From assembly GCF_000757485.1 (NCBI RefSeq), contig NZ_JPYO01000027.1, forward strand, positions 310,001-374,000: a DNA stretch of 64,000 bases, given 5' to 3'. Source of the DNA: Achromobacter sp. RTa (GTDB lineage Bacteria; Pseudomonadota; Gammaproteobacteria; Burkholderiales; Burkholderiaceae_B). Numbering within the stretch: position 1 is the first letter of the stretch; each line of letters starts with the position of its first letter. Below the pieces are notes generated by a model. The model was not told the origin of the DNA. It searched no databases and saw only the letters and a program-made list of their open reading frames with translations. Shown here one piece after another: positions 1 through 8,296 of this stretch. The translations under genes and the position numbers were made by a program.

Positions 1-117
1 CCATTCGGGATCGTAGGAAACGACTTCGACGGGCGCGGGCGCCGGCTTGGCGCGGACCCATGGATCCTCGTCCGGGTCGGCGTCGTAATGCTTCATTATC
101 TGTTCGGGCGTGGCCAT
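1..117 (-). CDS. 5' end of an unknown protein gene (partial)
   Basis: The first 39 codons of a minus-strand gene that runs off the left edge. The start is ATG at 117, preceded about 10 nt upstream by a good AAGGAGG site (127-133). The visible peptide begins MATPEQIMKHYDADPDEDPW and is acidic, then Pro/Ala-rich; it has no signal peptide. It lies 36 nt downstream of the IclR gene in the same direction, so it is probably in the same transcript. I do not recognise the family. Confidence 0.6.
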   Translation of the reverse strand, partial: MATPEQIMKHYDADPDEDPWVRAKPAPAPVEVVSYDPEW

Positions 118-153
118 GCAATGGGTCCTCCTTGCCGGCAGCATACCTAAGAG

Positions 154-1026
154 TCACACCTCTTCCGGCGCGCTCATGGCCTTGCGGATTTTCTCGGCCA
201 CTTCCACCAATTGCGGGCCATGGACTTCCATCAGCTCGCGCTCGGGCAGCAGATAGGCGGCGCCGCCCAGGTTCAAGCCGTACAGGCTTCCGTCGGAAAG
301 ACGTATGGCCGTGCCGGCGCCGTGGATATAACTTTGCCACTCGCCCAGCGACGTGCAGAAGCCGTAGCGGTCCATGTCGCGCATGGCTTTTTGCAGGCCG
401 ACCATGGCGGTGGCCCAGTCGGCGCCAAACTGCGGCTGCAGGACTTCCAGCAGGCTTTCCCGCTCGGCGTCTTCCATGCGGGCCAGATAGGCGCGCCCCA
501 TGGCGCTGGTGATGACGGGGATGCGCGAGCCATTGAAAAGGCGCAGGCCGAGCAGGCCCGAACCTTCGCAGGTTTCGATGTAAAGCATCATGCGCTTGTG
601 CAGGATGCCCAGGCCGACGTTGCCGTTGGTGCGGTCGGCGAGCTCCTGCATGAGGGGCGCGGCGACTTTGCGGATATTGCGGCGGGCCAGCGCGACCTGC
701 CCCAGCGCCAGCGTGCTGCTTCCGAGCTCGTAGTTTTCCTGGCGCGCATTGAATTCCAGGTAGCCGAGGCGGCACAGGGTGTAGGTAAGCCGTGAAACCG
801 TGGCCGCGGGCATGCCGGTACGTTCGGAGAGTTCGCGGTTGCCCAGCGGGCCTTCCCGAGGCCGGAAGGCCTTGAGGATGTCCAGGCCGCGTGCCAGGGC
901 CACGACGAATTGCCGGTCGGAACTGTCTTTCAGATCATCGCGGGCCGCGTGGCCCGCGGGGTTGGCGTCCATCGCCTTGCGGCGCCGGCCTTTCGCGGGC
1001 GCGGAGTTGGGGTCGGTCTTGCTCAT
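154..1026 (-). CDS. IclR family transcriptional regulator
   Basis: A 290-residue protein. Residues about 39-100 form the IclR winged helix (phrase ALARGLDILKAF, then the recognition helix in GMPAATVSRLTYTLCRLGYL). The rest is the GAF-like effector domain. The N-terminal 35 residues are basic and probably disordered. It is the next-to-last visible gene of a minus-strand acyl-CoA operon and most likely controls it in response to an aromatic or acyl pathway intermediate (inference). A pair of identical 12-bp inverted sequences in the divergent promoter region at 6484-6578 is a candidate binding site. The family call is firm; the ligand is unknown. Confidence 0.93.
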   Translation of the reverse strand: MSKTDPNSAPAKGRRRKAMDANPAGHAARDDLKDSSDRQFVVALARGLDILKAFRPREGPLGNRELSERTGMPAATVSRLTYTLCRLGYLEFNARQENYELGSSTLALGQVALARRNIRKVAAPLMQELADRTNGNVGLGILHKRMMLYIETCEGSGLLGLRLFNGSRIPVITSAMGRAYLARMEDAERESLLEVLQPQFGADWATAMVGLQKAMRDMDRYGFCTSLGEWQSYIHGAGTAIRLSDGSLYGLNLGGAAYLLPERELMEVHGPQLVEVAEKIRKAMSAPEEV

Positions 1027-1078
1027 GGAAGTTCCGGATTCAGGCGTATGAGTCTAGCAGACGGGTCGGCGGAATTGC

Positions 1079-2230
1079 CTAGGCGCCGGGGCCCACCGCA
1101 GGGTTGCCGCGCCAACCGGAAATATCCGTGGCCGACCAGCCCCAGTCGCGCAGGCATTCTTCGTAGCGGCTGTTGACGGGTTCGGGAGGACGGGGCGTGC
1201 CGGCGGGCGTGCCGCTGAAGCGCGGCGCCGGCGCGGGCTGGGGAACCCCGTCAACTTCTATGAAGGTGCCGCGGGCCTGGTTGTGCGGATGCGCGGGCGC
1301 TTCGGCAATGGACAGGACCGGCGCGACGCAGGCGTCGGAGCCATCGAAGATCCCGCACCATTGCTCCTGCGTGCGGGTGGCGACGCGGGCCTCGATCCGC
1401 TCGCGCAGGGCGTCCCAGCCGGCGCCTGGACCGCCGGCCTGGACGTCGCCTTCCAGCCCCAGCTTTTCAAGGAACGTTTTCCGGAAACGGGTCTCGATGG
1501 GCGCGATGGACAGGTATTTGCCGTCGGCGCAGCGATAGACGTCGTAGTACGGCGCGCCTGAATCCAGCACGTTGGTGCCGCGCTCGGGATTGAGCAGGCC
1601 AGCGGCCGCCATGCCGAAGAATGGAGTCATGAGCGAGGCCGCCCCATCCACCATGGCGGCGTCGACCACCTGGCCCTTGCCCCCGTTGCGCACCGTGAAA
1701 ACGGCTGCCATGACGCCCAGGGCCAGATACAGCGCCCCGCCGCCGAAATCACCGACCAGATTCAGCGGCGGCGTGGGCGGCGCGCCCTTGCGCCCGATGG
1801 CGTTGAGCGCTCCGGTGAGAGCAATGTAGTTGAGGTCGTGGCCCGCCATGGCGGCATAGGGACCGCTCTGCCCCCATCCCGTCATGCGGCCATACACCAG
1901 GCGGGGATTGCGCGCCAGGCAGGCCTCGGGCCCGAAGCCCATGCGTTCCATGGTGCCGGGCCGGAAACCTTCGAGCAGCACGTCGGCGGAGCCGAGCAGC
2001 TCCATCGCAAAGCGCGCGCCGTCGGCGGCCTTCAGGTCCACGCCGATGCTGGGCCGGTTGCGCAGCAGCAGGTTGAACTTGAGCGGGCGTTCCACCCCCA
2101 GGTCGGCGAGGGGCTGCTGCCGCTCCAGCCGTATGACGGTGGCGCCCAGGTCCGCGAGCAGCATGCCGCACATCGGCACGGGGCCTATAGCCGGGAACTC
2201 CACCACTTTCAGTCCTGCCAGGGGACCCAT
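1079..2230 (-). CDS. Alpha-methylacyl-CoA racemase (CaiB/BaiF family)
   Basis: 383 residues from ATG 2230, chosen because AAGGAGA lies just upstream; a longer reading from 2281 has no such site. It is a type III CoA-transferase fold, but the residues are those of the racemase branch. His131 (in AGHDLNYIALTG), Asp161 (in LVGDFGGG) and Glu246 (in APIETRF) are spaced 30 and 85 residues apart, as in the mycobacterial racemase MCR (His126, Asp156, Glu241). The likely reaction is epimerisation of 2-methylacyl-CoA esters before beta-oxidation. It sits 26 nt below the MaoC gene in one operon. An acyl-CoA transferase role is the main alternative but fits the residues less well. Confidence 0.85.
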   Translation of the reverse strand: MGPLAGLKVVEFPAIGPVPMCGMLLADLGATVIRLERQQPLADLGVERPLKFNLLLRNRPSIGVDLKAADGARFAMELLGSADVLLEGFRPGTMERMGFGPEACLARNPRLVYGRMTGWGQSGPYAAMAGHDLNYIALTGALNAIGRKGAPPTPPLNLVGDFGGGALYLALGVMAAVFTVRNGGKGQVVDAAMVDGAASLMTPFFGMAAAGLLNPERGTNVLDSGAPYYDVYRCADGKYLSIAPIETRFRKTFLEKLGLEGDVQAGGPGAGWDALRERIEARVATRTQEQWCGIFDGSDACVAPVLSIAEAPAHPHNQARGTFIEVDGVPQPAPAPRFSGTPAGTPRPPEPVNSRYEECLRDWGWSATDISGWRGNPAVGPGA

Positions 2231-2255
2231 TGTCTTCTCCTTGTCCGGTGTCATA

Positions 2256-3116
2256 TCAGGCCGCCAGCCTGGCGTTGCCATTGGTCAGTACTGCGGCGCC
2301 GCGCTCCAGCGCCGTGCTGCGGAATACCGCCGCGCCTTGCTCGATCCAGATTTCCGTGCGCAGGGTTTCGCCAGGGTACACCGGCGTGGAAAAGCGCACG
2401 TCCATGGACTGCAGGCGCCGCGGGTCGTTGCCGCAGACGGCGTCGAGCAGGGCGCGGCCCGCCATGCCGAAGGTGCACAGGCCATGCAGGATGGGAGCCT
2501 GGAAGCCCGCGTCCGCCGCCAGCTGCGGGTCCACGTGCAGTGGGTTGTAGTCACCCGAAAGCCGATAGATGAAAGCGGCCTGCGGCAGGATGGCCAGGTC
2601 CCGCACGCAGTCGGGCGCGCGCTCGGGCAGCGCCGCGCCAGGGCGCGCCGGCGGCGGCGGCCCGCCGAAGCCGCCATCGGCTCGCAGCATGGAAGTGGCG
2701 AACAGACTGCAAAGCAGCTCGTCCGTCGCCGCGTCGACGACGTCGCGGCGCGTATGTACGACGGCGCCCTTCTCCGGCCCGCGGTCGTATACCTCCGTTA
2801 CCCGGGTGCGGCCGATCACGGTGCCGGCCGTGGGCAGAGGCCGGTAGAGCGCCATGCCCTGCTCGCCGTGCAGCATCCTATGCCATTGCAGGCCTAGCGC
2901 CGGATCGCGCATCCACAGGCCGGGATAGCCCAGCACCACCGCCATCGTGGGCAACGCAAGCAGGTCGCGCTCGAAGGCGAAACGCAAGGCTTGCGGGGAT
3001 TGCGGATCGTCGCCGACGCCCAGACCCAGCGCATACAGCATGGTGTCGCGCTCCGTATAGGCGTGCCGGACTTCGGGAATATTCCAGTTCAACAATTGCT
3101 CGCGGTCGATGGGCAT
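2256..3116 (-). CDS. MaoC-like enoyl-CoA hydratase (double hot-dog)
   Basis: A 286-residue protein of hydratase-2 type: an N-terminal degenerate hot-dog and a C-terminal catalytic hot-dog. The C-terminal half carries the hydratase signature SGDYNPLHVDP followed by GFQAPILHG, giving the Asp/His pair that activates water on a 2-enoyl-CoA. The length matches the two-domain MaoC family (about 280-300) rather than the short single-domain type at 6638. It lies between the thiolase and racemase genes and would supply the hydration step of the pathway. The substrate chain is not deducible. Confidence 0.85.
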   Translation of the reverse strand: MPIDREQLLNWNIPEVRHAYTERDTMLYALGLGVGDDPQSPQALRFAFERDLLALPTMAVVLGYPGLWMRDPALGLQWHRMLHGEQGMALYRPLPTAGTVIGRTRVTEVYDRGPEKGAVVHTRRDVVDAATDELLCSLFATSMLRADGGFGGPPPPARPGAALPERAPDCVRDLAILPQAAFIYRLSGDYNPLHVDPQLAADAGFQAPILHGLCTFGMAGRALLDAVCGNDPRRLQSMDVRFSTPVYPGETLRTEIWIEQGAAVFRSTALERGAAVLTNGNARLAA

Positions 3117-3140
3117 CTCATTGCTCCCGTTGCCCGCGCC

Positions 3141-4394
3141 TCAGTGGCGCGACGGCGCTTCGAAGATGCCGACCACGCATGCCGCTTCCTCTAGCCCGTA
3201 GAAGCCGCCGCCGTTCTCGGTCATGCCCAGGCGCGGGCTGCCGGCGACCTGCCGCTGGCCCGCCTCGCCGCGCAGTTGCGTCACGATCTCATGTACCTGG
3301 ATGGCGCCGGTGGCCCCGATGGGGTGGCCCTTGGAGAGCAAGCCGCCGGACACGTTCAGCGGCAGGCGGCCGCCCAGGCGCGTCGCCCCGCTTTCAACCA
3401 GCGCTCCGCCATCGCCGTAGTCGCAGAAACCGCAGTTTTCGCTGTGCAGGATCTCGGCGATGGCCGATGCGTCGTGCAGCTCGGCCAGCGAGATGTCCTC
3501 CGGGCCGGCCCCCGCCGCCTCATAGGCGCGCCATGCCGCAACTCTCGTCAAATGGCGGTCGACCTGTTCGGCGGTGCGCTGCGAACCGCTGCTCGCGGCG
3601 ATCCCGCGGATCCGAACCGCCCGGCGGGCGTCCAGGCGCTTGAGCGCCTTTTCCGACGCGACCACCAGGGCCGCCGCGCCGTCGCTCATGGGCGCGCACA
3701 TCGAGCGCGTCATCGGCCAGGCAACGAGCTTGTCGGCCAGCACCTCCTCGACGGTCATCGGGGTCCGGTACTGCGCCAGCGGGTTGAACTGCGAATGCCA
3801 GTGGTTCTTGGCGGCCACGGCAGCGATCTGGCGCTGCGTCGTGCCGAAGGTTTTCATGTGGAAACGCGCCTGCGCCGCGTAGATGTCCATGAACACCGAT
3901 CGCTCTCCCGTATCGGCCAACGCCTCGGGCGGCAACGCCATGCCCTCGCCCATGGCCAGCAGGCCCTGCATATGCTGCTCGGCCAGATCGCGGTCCCAGC
4001 TTCCCTTGAAAGCCTCGAACATCTGCTGCCGCTTTTCGGGGTAGTTCATTTTTTCCGCGCCCACGACCAAGGCGACGTCGTACAGCCCCGCCTTGACCGC
4101 GGCGTGCGCCTGCAGCAGGCCCGAGCTCGAACTCGCGCAGGCGTTGTCGGTATTGAAGATGGCGATGCCTTCGAACCCATAGGCGCGCAACGCGCATTGC
4201 CCGCGCACTCCATGCTGGCCTTCCAGCGCGCCCTGGCGCGTATTGCAGAACCACGCCGCCTCGACCGCTCCCCGTTCCAGCCCCGCGTCTTGCAAGGCCT
4301 GGTCCACGGCCATGGCCGTCAATTGCTTCACGCTCAGGCTCAGGTGCTTGGCCAGAGGCGTCATGCCTATGCCCACGATATACGTCTCGCTCAT
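3141..4394 (-). CDS. SCPx-type thiolase / acetyl-CoA acetyltransferase family
   Basis: 417 residues. The nucleophile is Cys86 in NTDNACASSSSG, and the C-terminal thiolase His357 is in SKGHPIGATGA. The sequence is closer to the lipid-transfer-protein (SCP-2) thiolases than to the classic PhaA type. Such thiolases cleave branched or sterol-type 3-oxoacyl-CoA and often work with a small zinc-ribbon OB-fold (DUF35) partner. No DUF35 gene is visible, although the gene cut by the left edge is not fully seen. It is 24 nt from the MaoC gene and 27 nt below the CoA-transferase gene, in one operon. Confidence 0.86.
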   Translation of the reverse strand: MSETYIVGIGMTPLAKHLSLSVKQLTAMAVDQALQDAGLERGAVEAAWFCNTRQGALEGQHGVRGQCALRAYGFEGIAIFNTDNACASSSSGLLQAHAAVKAGLYDVALVVGAEKMNYPEKRQQMFEAFKGSWDRDLAEQHMQGLLAMGEGMALPPEALADTGERSVFMDIYAAQARFHMKTFGTTQRQIAAVAAKNHWHSQFNPLAQYRTPMTVEEVLADKLVAWPMTRSMCAPMSDGAAALVVASEKALKRLDARRAVRIRGIAASSGSQRTAEQVDRHLTRVAAWRAYEAAGAGPEDISLAELHDASAIAEILHSENCGFCDYGDGGALVESGATRLGGRLPLNVSGGLLSKGHPIGATGAIQVHEIVTQLRGEAGQRQVAGSPRLGMTENGGGFYGLEEAACVVGIFEAPSRH

Positions 4395-4421
4395 ATCTCT
4401 CTCTTTCTTGTGATCGGCCGA

Positions 4422-5618
4422 TCAGGCCAGTTTGATCATGCCGCGCTGGCGCAGGGCCTCGATCTGCTCGTCGCCGTATCCCAGTTCGCCCAGAATGGCG
4501 CGCGTATGTTCGCCGTGCGCGGGCGCCGGCCCGCTGGCCATGCTGCGCTGACCGTTGAACTTGACCGGCTGTCCGACGGTGCGCATAGGGCCATGGCGCT
4601 CGCTATCCACATCGACCAGAATGCCGCTGGCCAGGGTGTGAGGGTGATTGAGGGCATCGGCGAACGTATTGATCTGCGCGCCCGGGATGCCGTTTTGCAA
4701 TAGCAGGTCCTGCCAGTGCGCGGCATCCTGCCGGGCCAGCACCTCATTCAAGCGTTGCGCGACCAGGCCTCGGTGCTGCACGCGCTTGGCATTACTCTCG
4801 AACCTGGGATCGTCGCGCATATCGTCCAGGCCCAGCACCTCGCACAAGCGCCGCCAAAGCGGTTCGCTGGCCACGCCGATCAGGATCTGCCTGTCGCGGG
4901 CCTGGTAGGCCTCGTAGGGGCAAAGCGATTCGTGCGCGCAGCCGAATCGCTGCGGCTCGGTGCCGCGCTCCCAGAAGCTCTGGAACATATAGCCCAGGAA
5001 GGCCATGCCGGTTTCGAACAACGACGCTTCGATGCGGCATCCCTGGCCGGTGCGCCCCCGCTCCATCAAGGCCGCCAGGATGGCGCTGGTGGCCTGCATG
5101 CCGGTGCCCTGGTCCACCGGCGAGAAAGGCGCGCGCACCGGGCCGCTGCCCTGCTCGCCCATGATCGAGCACATGCCGACAAAGGCCTGCAGGATCATGT
5201 CGTAGCCCTTGCCGTGCGCCATGGGGCCGCTGCGCCCATAGCCGGAAATGCTGCAATACACCAGGCGTGGATTGATGGCCGACAGCGTCGCGAAATCGAT
5301 CTTGAGCCGCTCGGCCACGCCCGGCCCGAAGCTCTCGACGACCACGTCGGCGCGCTCTACCAGCTTGTTCACCACCGCGAGCGCCTCGGGAGATTTCAGA
5401 TCCAGCGCAATGCTGCGCTTGGCCCGGTTGGCATAGTGAAAGACCGCGCCATCCCCGTTGCGGAACGGCGGCCAGCCGCGCGTATCGTCGCCGGAATCCC
5501 CGGCTCCCACCTTGATGACCTCGGCGCCCAGGTCCTGCAGCGCCTGCGTGCAGATAGGACCCGCCAGCACCTTGCTGAAGTCCAGGATGCGTATGCCCGT
5601 GAGAGGCTTGATGGACAT
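4422..5618 (-). CDS. CaiB/BaiF CoA-transferase (formyl-CoA-transferase-like)
   Basis: 398 residues of the family III CoA-transferases. Asp169 (in FSPVDQGTG) falls at the same number as the catalytic aspartate of oxalate formyl-CoA transferase, which forms the aspartyl-CoA anhydride. The N-terminal nucleotide-binding motif is LAGPICTQALQDLGAEVIKV. It probably activates the starting carboxylic acid by CoA transfer from another thioester. It is 22 nt downstream of the SDR gene. The acceptor cannot be read from the sequence. Confidence 0.86.
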   Translation of the reverse strand: MSIKPLTGIRILDFSKVLAGPICTQALQDLGAEVIKVGAGDSGDDTRGWPPFRNGDGAVFHYANRAKRSIALDLKSPEALAVVNKLVERADVVVESFGPGVAERLKIDFATLSAINPRLVYCSISGYGRSGPMAHGKGYDMILQAFVGMCSIMGEQGSGPVRAPFSPVDQGTGMQATSAILAALMERGRTGQGCRIEASLFETGMAFLGYMFQSFWERGTEPQRFGCAHESLCPYEAYQARDRQILIGVASEPLWRRLCEVLGLDDMRDDPRFESNAKRVQHRGLVAQRLNEVLARQDAAHWQDLLLQNGIPGAQINTFADALNHPHTLASGILVDVDSERHGPMRTVGQPVKFNGQRSMASGPAPAHGEHTRAILGELGYGDEQIEALRQRGMIKLA

Positions 5619-5640
5619 GGTGTGGTTCCTCCCGGGCCGG

Positions 5641-6387
5641 TCAGTAGCGGCCGCCGGTGACGTGAACGACGTCCCCGGTCAGGTAGCCGGCCGGCTCCGA
5701 GGCCAGGAACGTGACGACGCTGGCCACGTCGTTCACATGCCCGATGCGGGGAATGGGCGTGGTCGCCTGCGCCGCCTCGCGGATCTTTGCGTAATGCGGC
5801 AGCCGCTGCACCGCCTCGGTATCGATGATGCCGGGCGCCACCGCATTGACCGTCACGTTGTGGCGGCCGTGTTCCAGGGCCATGGCGCGCGTAAAGCCGA
5901 TCAGGCCGGCCTTGGCGGCCGAGTAATTGGCCTGGCCCGGATTTCCCAGATGGGCGCGCGACGAAATATTGATGACTCTCCCCCAGTTCTTCCTGGCGAA
6001 ATCCCGAGCCGCTTCGCGAGTGCAAAGGAATGCGCCCTTGAGAATGACGTCGACGACGCTGTCCCAATCCCCCAGGCCCATCTTGGTAATGCGCATGTCG
6101 CGGGTGAAGCCGGCGTTGTTCACCAGGATGTCCACCCCGCCGTATTCCGCCCCCGCGCGCTGGAAAAGCCCGAGCACGGAAGCCTCGTCGGTGACGTCCA
6201 CCTGGCAGGCGCAGGCTTGTCCGCCTTCACGCACCAGCGCCTCGGCCCGGGCCTGGGCGGCCGGTCCGTTGATGTCGGCAACGACGACCGACGCGCCTTC
6301 GCGAGCCAGCTGCGCGCATATCGCGGCGCCGATGCCGCTGCCGCCGCCCGTGACGACAGCCACTTTTCCCTTCAGTCCCAAATCCAT
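5641..6387 (-). CDS. SDR family 3-hydroxyacyl-CoA/3-oxoacyl reductase
   Basis: 248 residues from ATG 6387, chosen because the Rossmann strand begins there and GGAGA lies 7 nt upstream; an in-frame start at 6492 would add 35 residues with no domain. The motif TGGGSGIG (13-20) binds NAD(P); NNAG is at 90-93; Ser142, Tyr155 and Lys159 form the catalytic triad. This is the classical FabG-like length. As the first gene of the minus-strand operon it would oxidise the 3-hydroxyacyl-CoA made by the MaoC hydratase. Confidence 0.88.
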   Translation of the reverse strand: MDLGLKGKVAVVTGGGSGIGAAICAQLAREGASVVVADINGPAAQARAEALVREGGQACACQVDVTDEASVLGLFQRAGAEYGGVDILVNNAGFTRDMRITKMGLGDWDSVVDVILKGAFLCTREAARDFARKNWGRVINISSRAHLGNPGQANYSAAKAGLIGFTRAMALEHGRHNVTVNAVAPGIIDTEAVQRLPHYAKIREAAQATTPIPRIGHVNDVASVVTFLASEPAGYLTGDVVHVTGGRY

Positions 6388-6483
6388 CCAGGTCTCCAGT
6401 CTTGTTTTGTTGATGGGGTCCGGCGCCTCGGCCCGACTGCCGGGCCTGCGCCCGATCATCGCGTCGAACACTTGCAGAAATGA

Positions 6484-6578
6484 TTTTCGCAATATATCCC
6501 AACCATTGTTTCCCTGGCAACAAACGAAGATCCTGAAGGGAATTATCTACACGCCTACAGTTTTGAATATTGCGAAAA
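6484..6578. promoter_or_regulatory. Paired 12-bp inverted sequences in a divergent promoter region
   Basis: ttttcgcaatat (6484-6495) and its exact reverse complement (6567-6578) lie 71 nt apart between the divergent SDR and MaoC genes. The stretch between them is AT-richer than its surroundings. Two identical oppositely placed sites flanking divergent promoters suggest a regulator binding twice; the IclR protein of the same locus is the obvious candidate (inference). Confidence 0.5.
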
Positions 6579-6637
6579 CCATTTCCGTAATGTACATTGA
6601 TCCGACTTTCAACCACACGGACAGGAGACGACGAGCA

Positions 6638-7123
6638 ATGCCGAACAACGGTTTCGACCCCACTTCGCACCAGATGTGCGAACAACGCTATTTCGACGAT
6701 TTCAAGGTAGGCGAGCGCTTCATCCTGCCGTCGCGCACGATGACCGACGCCTTGTTTGCCGCGTTCCAGCTGGCCAGCGGCGACAACCACCCCATTCACT
6801 ACGACGCGGAGTACTGCCGCGCCAACGGCATGCCGCACATGCTGGCCCATGGCTTCCAGGTGGCTATCCAGACGGCAGCGGGCGCCGGGCTGTTTCCGCA
6901 CATGACCGAAGCATCCATGAAGGGTTTCATCGAGCAAAGCTCGCGCTTCGTGGGCCCCGTCTACGTAGGCGACACCCTGTACAGCACGCTGGAAATCGTG
7001 GAACTCAAGCCCGGCCGCACCACAGGCACGGTGCGCATGGCGACTCGCGTGGTGAACCAGCGCGGCGAGACCGTCATGGAAGGCTCGCAGACATATTTGC
7101 TGAGAAAGCGCCCCACCGAATAA
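6638..7123 (+). CDS. MaoC family dehydratase (single hot-dog)
   Basis: 161 residues from ATG 6638, preceded by CAGGAGACG. The motif SGDNHPIHYD (47-56) supplies the catalytic Asp49 and His54 of (R)-specific hydratases, followed by MLAHGFQ. It is the short single-domain form, unlike the double hot-dog protein at 2256. It is transcribed away from the acyl-CoA operon and is followed 38 nt later by a Bug receptor gene. It may be a second hydratase for the same pathway or a mesaconyl-CoA-hydratase-like enzyme. Confidence 0.85.
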   Translation: MPNNGFDPTSHQMCEQRYFDDFKVGERFILPSRTMTDALFAAFQLASGDNHPIHYDAEYCRANGMPHMLAHGFQVAIQTAAGAGLFPHMTEASMKGFIEQSSRFVGPVYVGDTLYSTLEIVELKPGRTTGTVRMATRVVNQRGETVMEGSQTYLLRKRPTE

Positions 7124-7161
7124 CGAATAACGCTCAAGCCGGCGTACAGGAGAGAGACAAC

Positions 7162-8139
7162 ATGAAGCAGTCGGCAGTCCACCTCATCATGGCCGCGTGC
7201 ATTGCCGCGGTTCCGCTGGGCGCGCATGCGGCCCAGGATGGCTATCCGCAGAAACCGATAACACTGCAGCTCGGCTTCCCGCCAGGCCAGGCCACCGACA
7301 CCGTGGCCCGCATGCTGGCCGAGCGCGCCTCGACCCGGTTGGGACAACCCGTGATCGTGGAAAACAAGCCTGGCCAGGGCGGCAGCGTGCTGCTGTCGTC
7401 GTTCGTGCGCCAGCCGCCGGATGGCTATACCCTGACCATCGCCGCAACCGGGGCGGCGGTCACCAATCACTTTCTGTACAAGTCAGTGAACTACAAGACC
7501 CCGGAAGACTTCACTCCCGTCGGCCAGGTGGCGAATCTGCCGCTGGTGCTCGTGGCGCGCCCGGACATGCCATTCAACGACGTGGCCGGACTGGTCGCCT
7601 ATGCCAAGCAGAACCCCGGCAAGCTGAACTACGCCAGCCCAGGCACAGGCACTTCGTCCAACCTGGCGATGGAAACCCTGAAGTTCCAGAACGGCCTGCG
7701 CATCGAGCACATTCCCTACCAGGGCAGCGCGCGCGCAATGACCGACCTGCTGGCAGGGCAGGTCGACATCGCCTTCGATACCGTGCCCGCCGTGCAGGCC
7801 TTCGTCGCTTCCGGCAAGCTGAAAGCGCTGGCGATCGGCTCGGAGCAGCGCCTCAAGCTATTCCCGCAAGTGCCGACCATGAAGGAAAGCGGCTTTGACA
7901 CCGTGCCTGCCCACGTCTGGATCGGCTTCCTCCTGCCCAAGGGGGCCCAGCCTGCGGTAGTCCAGAAGCTGAATAGCGTGTTCAACGCGGTGCTTCAGGA
8001 CCAGGAAGTGATCGAGAAGCTGGAAGGGCTGGGCGTGGTGGCGCAAACGAGCACGCCGGAAGGCTTCGAAACCATGCTGCGCCAGGAATTGCCGCGCTGG
8101 GGAGACATCGTCAAGAAAGCCGGGCTGCAGCCGCAATAG
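7162..8139 (+). CDS. Bug (TctC-like) tripartite tricarboxylate receptor
   Basis: 325 residues with a Sec signal peptide (about 1-24, ending AHAAQ). The Bug fold is shown by the N-terminal PQKPITLQLGFPPGQATDT region and IVENKPGQGG, which form the ligand carboxylate loops. Family members bind organic acids in the periplasm and deliver them to a TctAB-type membrane pair; no TctA or TctB gene occurs in this window. It follows the MaoC gene and probably captures the substrate of the acyl-CoA operon (inference). Confidence 0.92.
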   Translation: MKQSAVHLIMAACIAAVPLGAHAAQDGYPQKPITLQLGFPPGQATDTVARMLAERASTRLGQPVIVENKPGQGGSVLLSSFVRQPPDGYTLTIAATGAAVTNHFLYKSVNYKTPEDFTPVGQVANLPLVLVARPDMPFNDVAGLVAYAKQNPGKLNYASPGTGTSSNLAMETLKFQNGLRIEHIPYQGSARAMTDLLAGQVDIAFDTVPAVQAFVASGKLKALAIGSEQRLKLFPQVPTMKESGFDTVPAHVWIGFLLPKGAQPAVVQKLNSVFNAVLQDQEVIEKLEGLGVVAQTSTPEGFETMLRQELPRWGDIVKKAGLQPQ

Positions 8140-8166
8140 GCGCGCCGCCTCGACGGCAACGATAGG

Positions 8167-8188
8167 AAGGCCGGCGAAAGCCGGCCTT
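8167..8188 (+). terminator. Hairpin after the Bug gene
   Basis: Nine-base-pair stem aaggccggc/gccggcctt around a GAAA loop, 27 nt after the stop of the Bug gene. The T-run downstream is weak (cgcattt). Confidence 0.65.
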
Positions 8189-8296
8189 CGCATTTCCGTC
8201 CGCCGCCCTCCGCGGACGCATCAGTCCGATTTCGCGTCTCGCCTCCAGGCCTCCGATCTACAATCGGATCCTCTTCATCGACGCCCAAGCTACGCA

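Noticed and set aside
6484-6578. The inverted pair as ends of a small mobile element
   Set aside because: Only 71 nt lie between the arms, with no target duplication or transposase; a regulatory role fits better.
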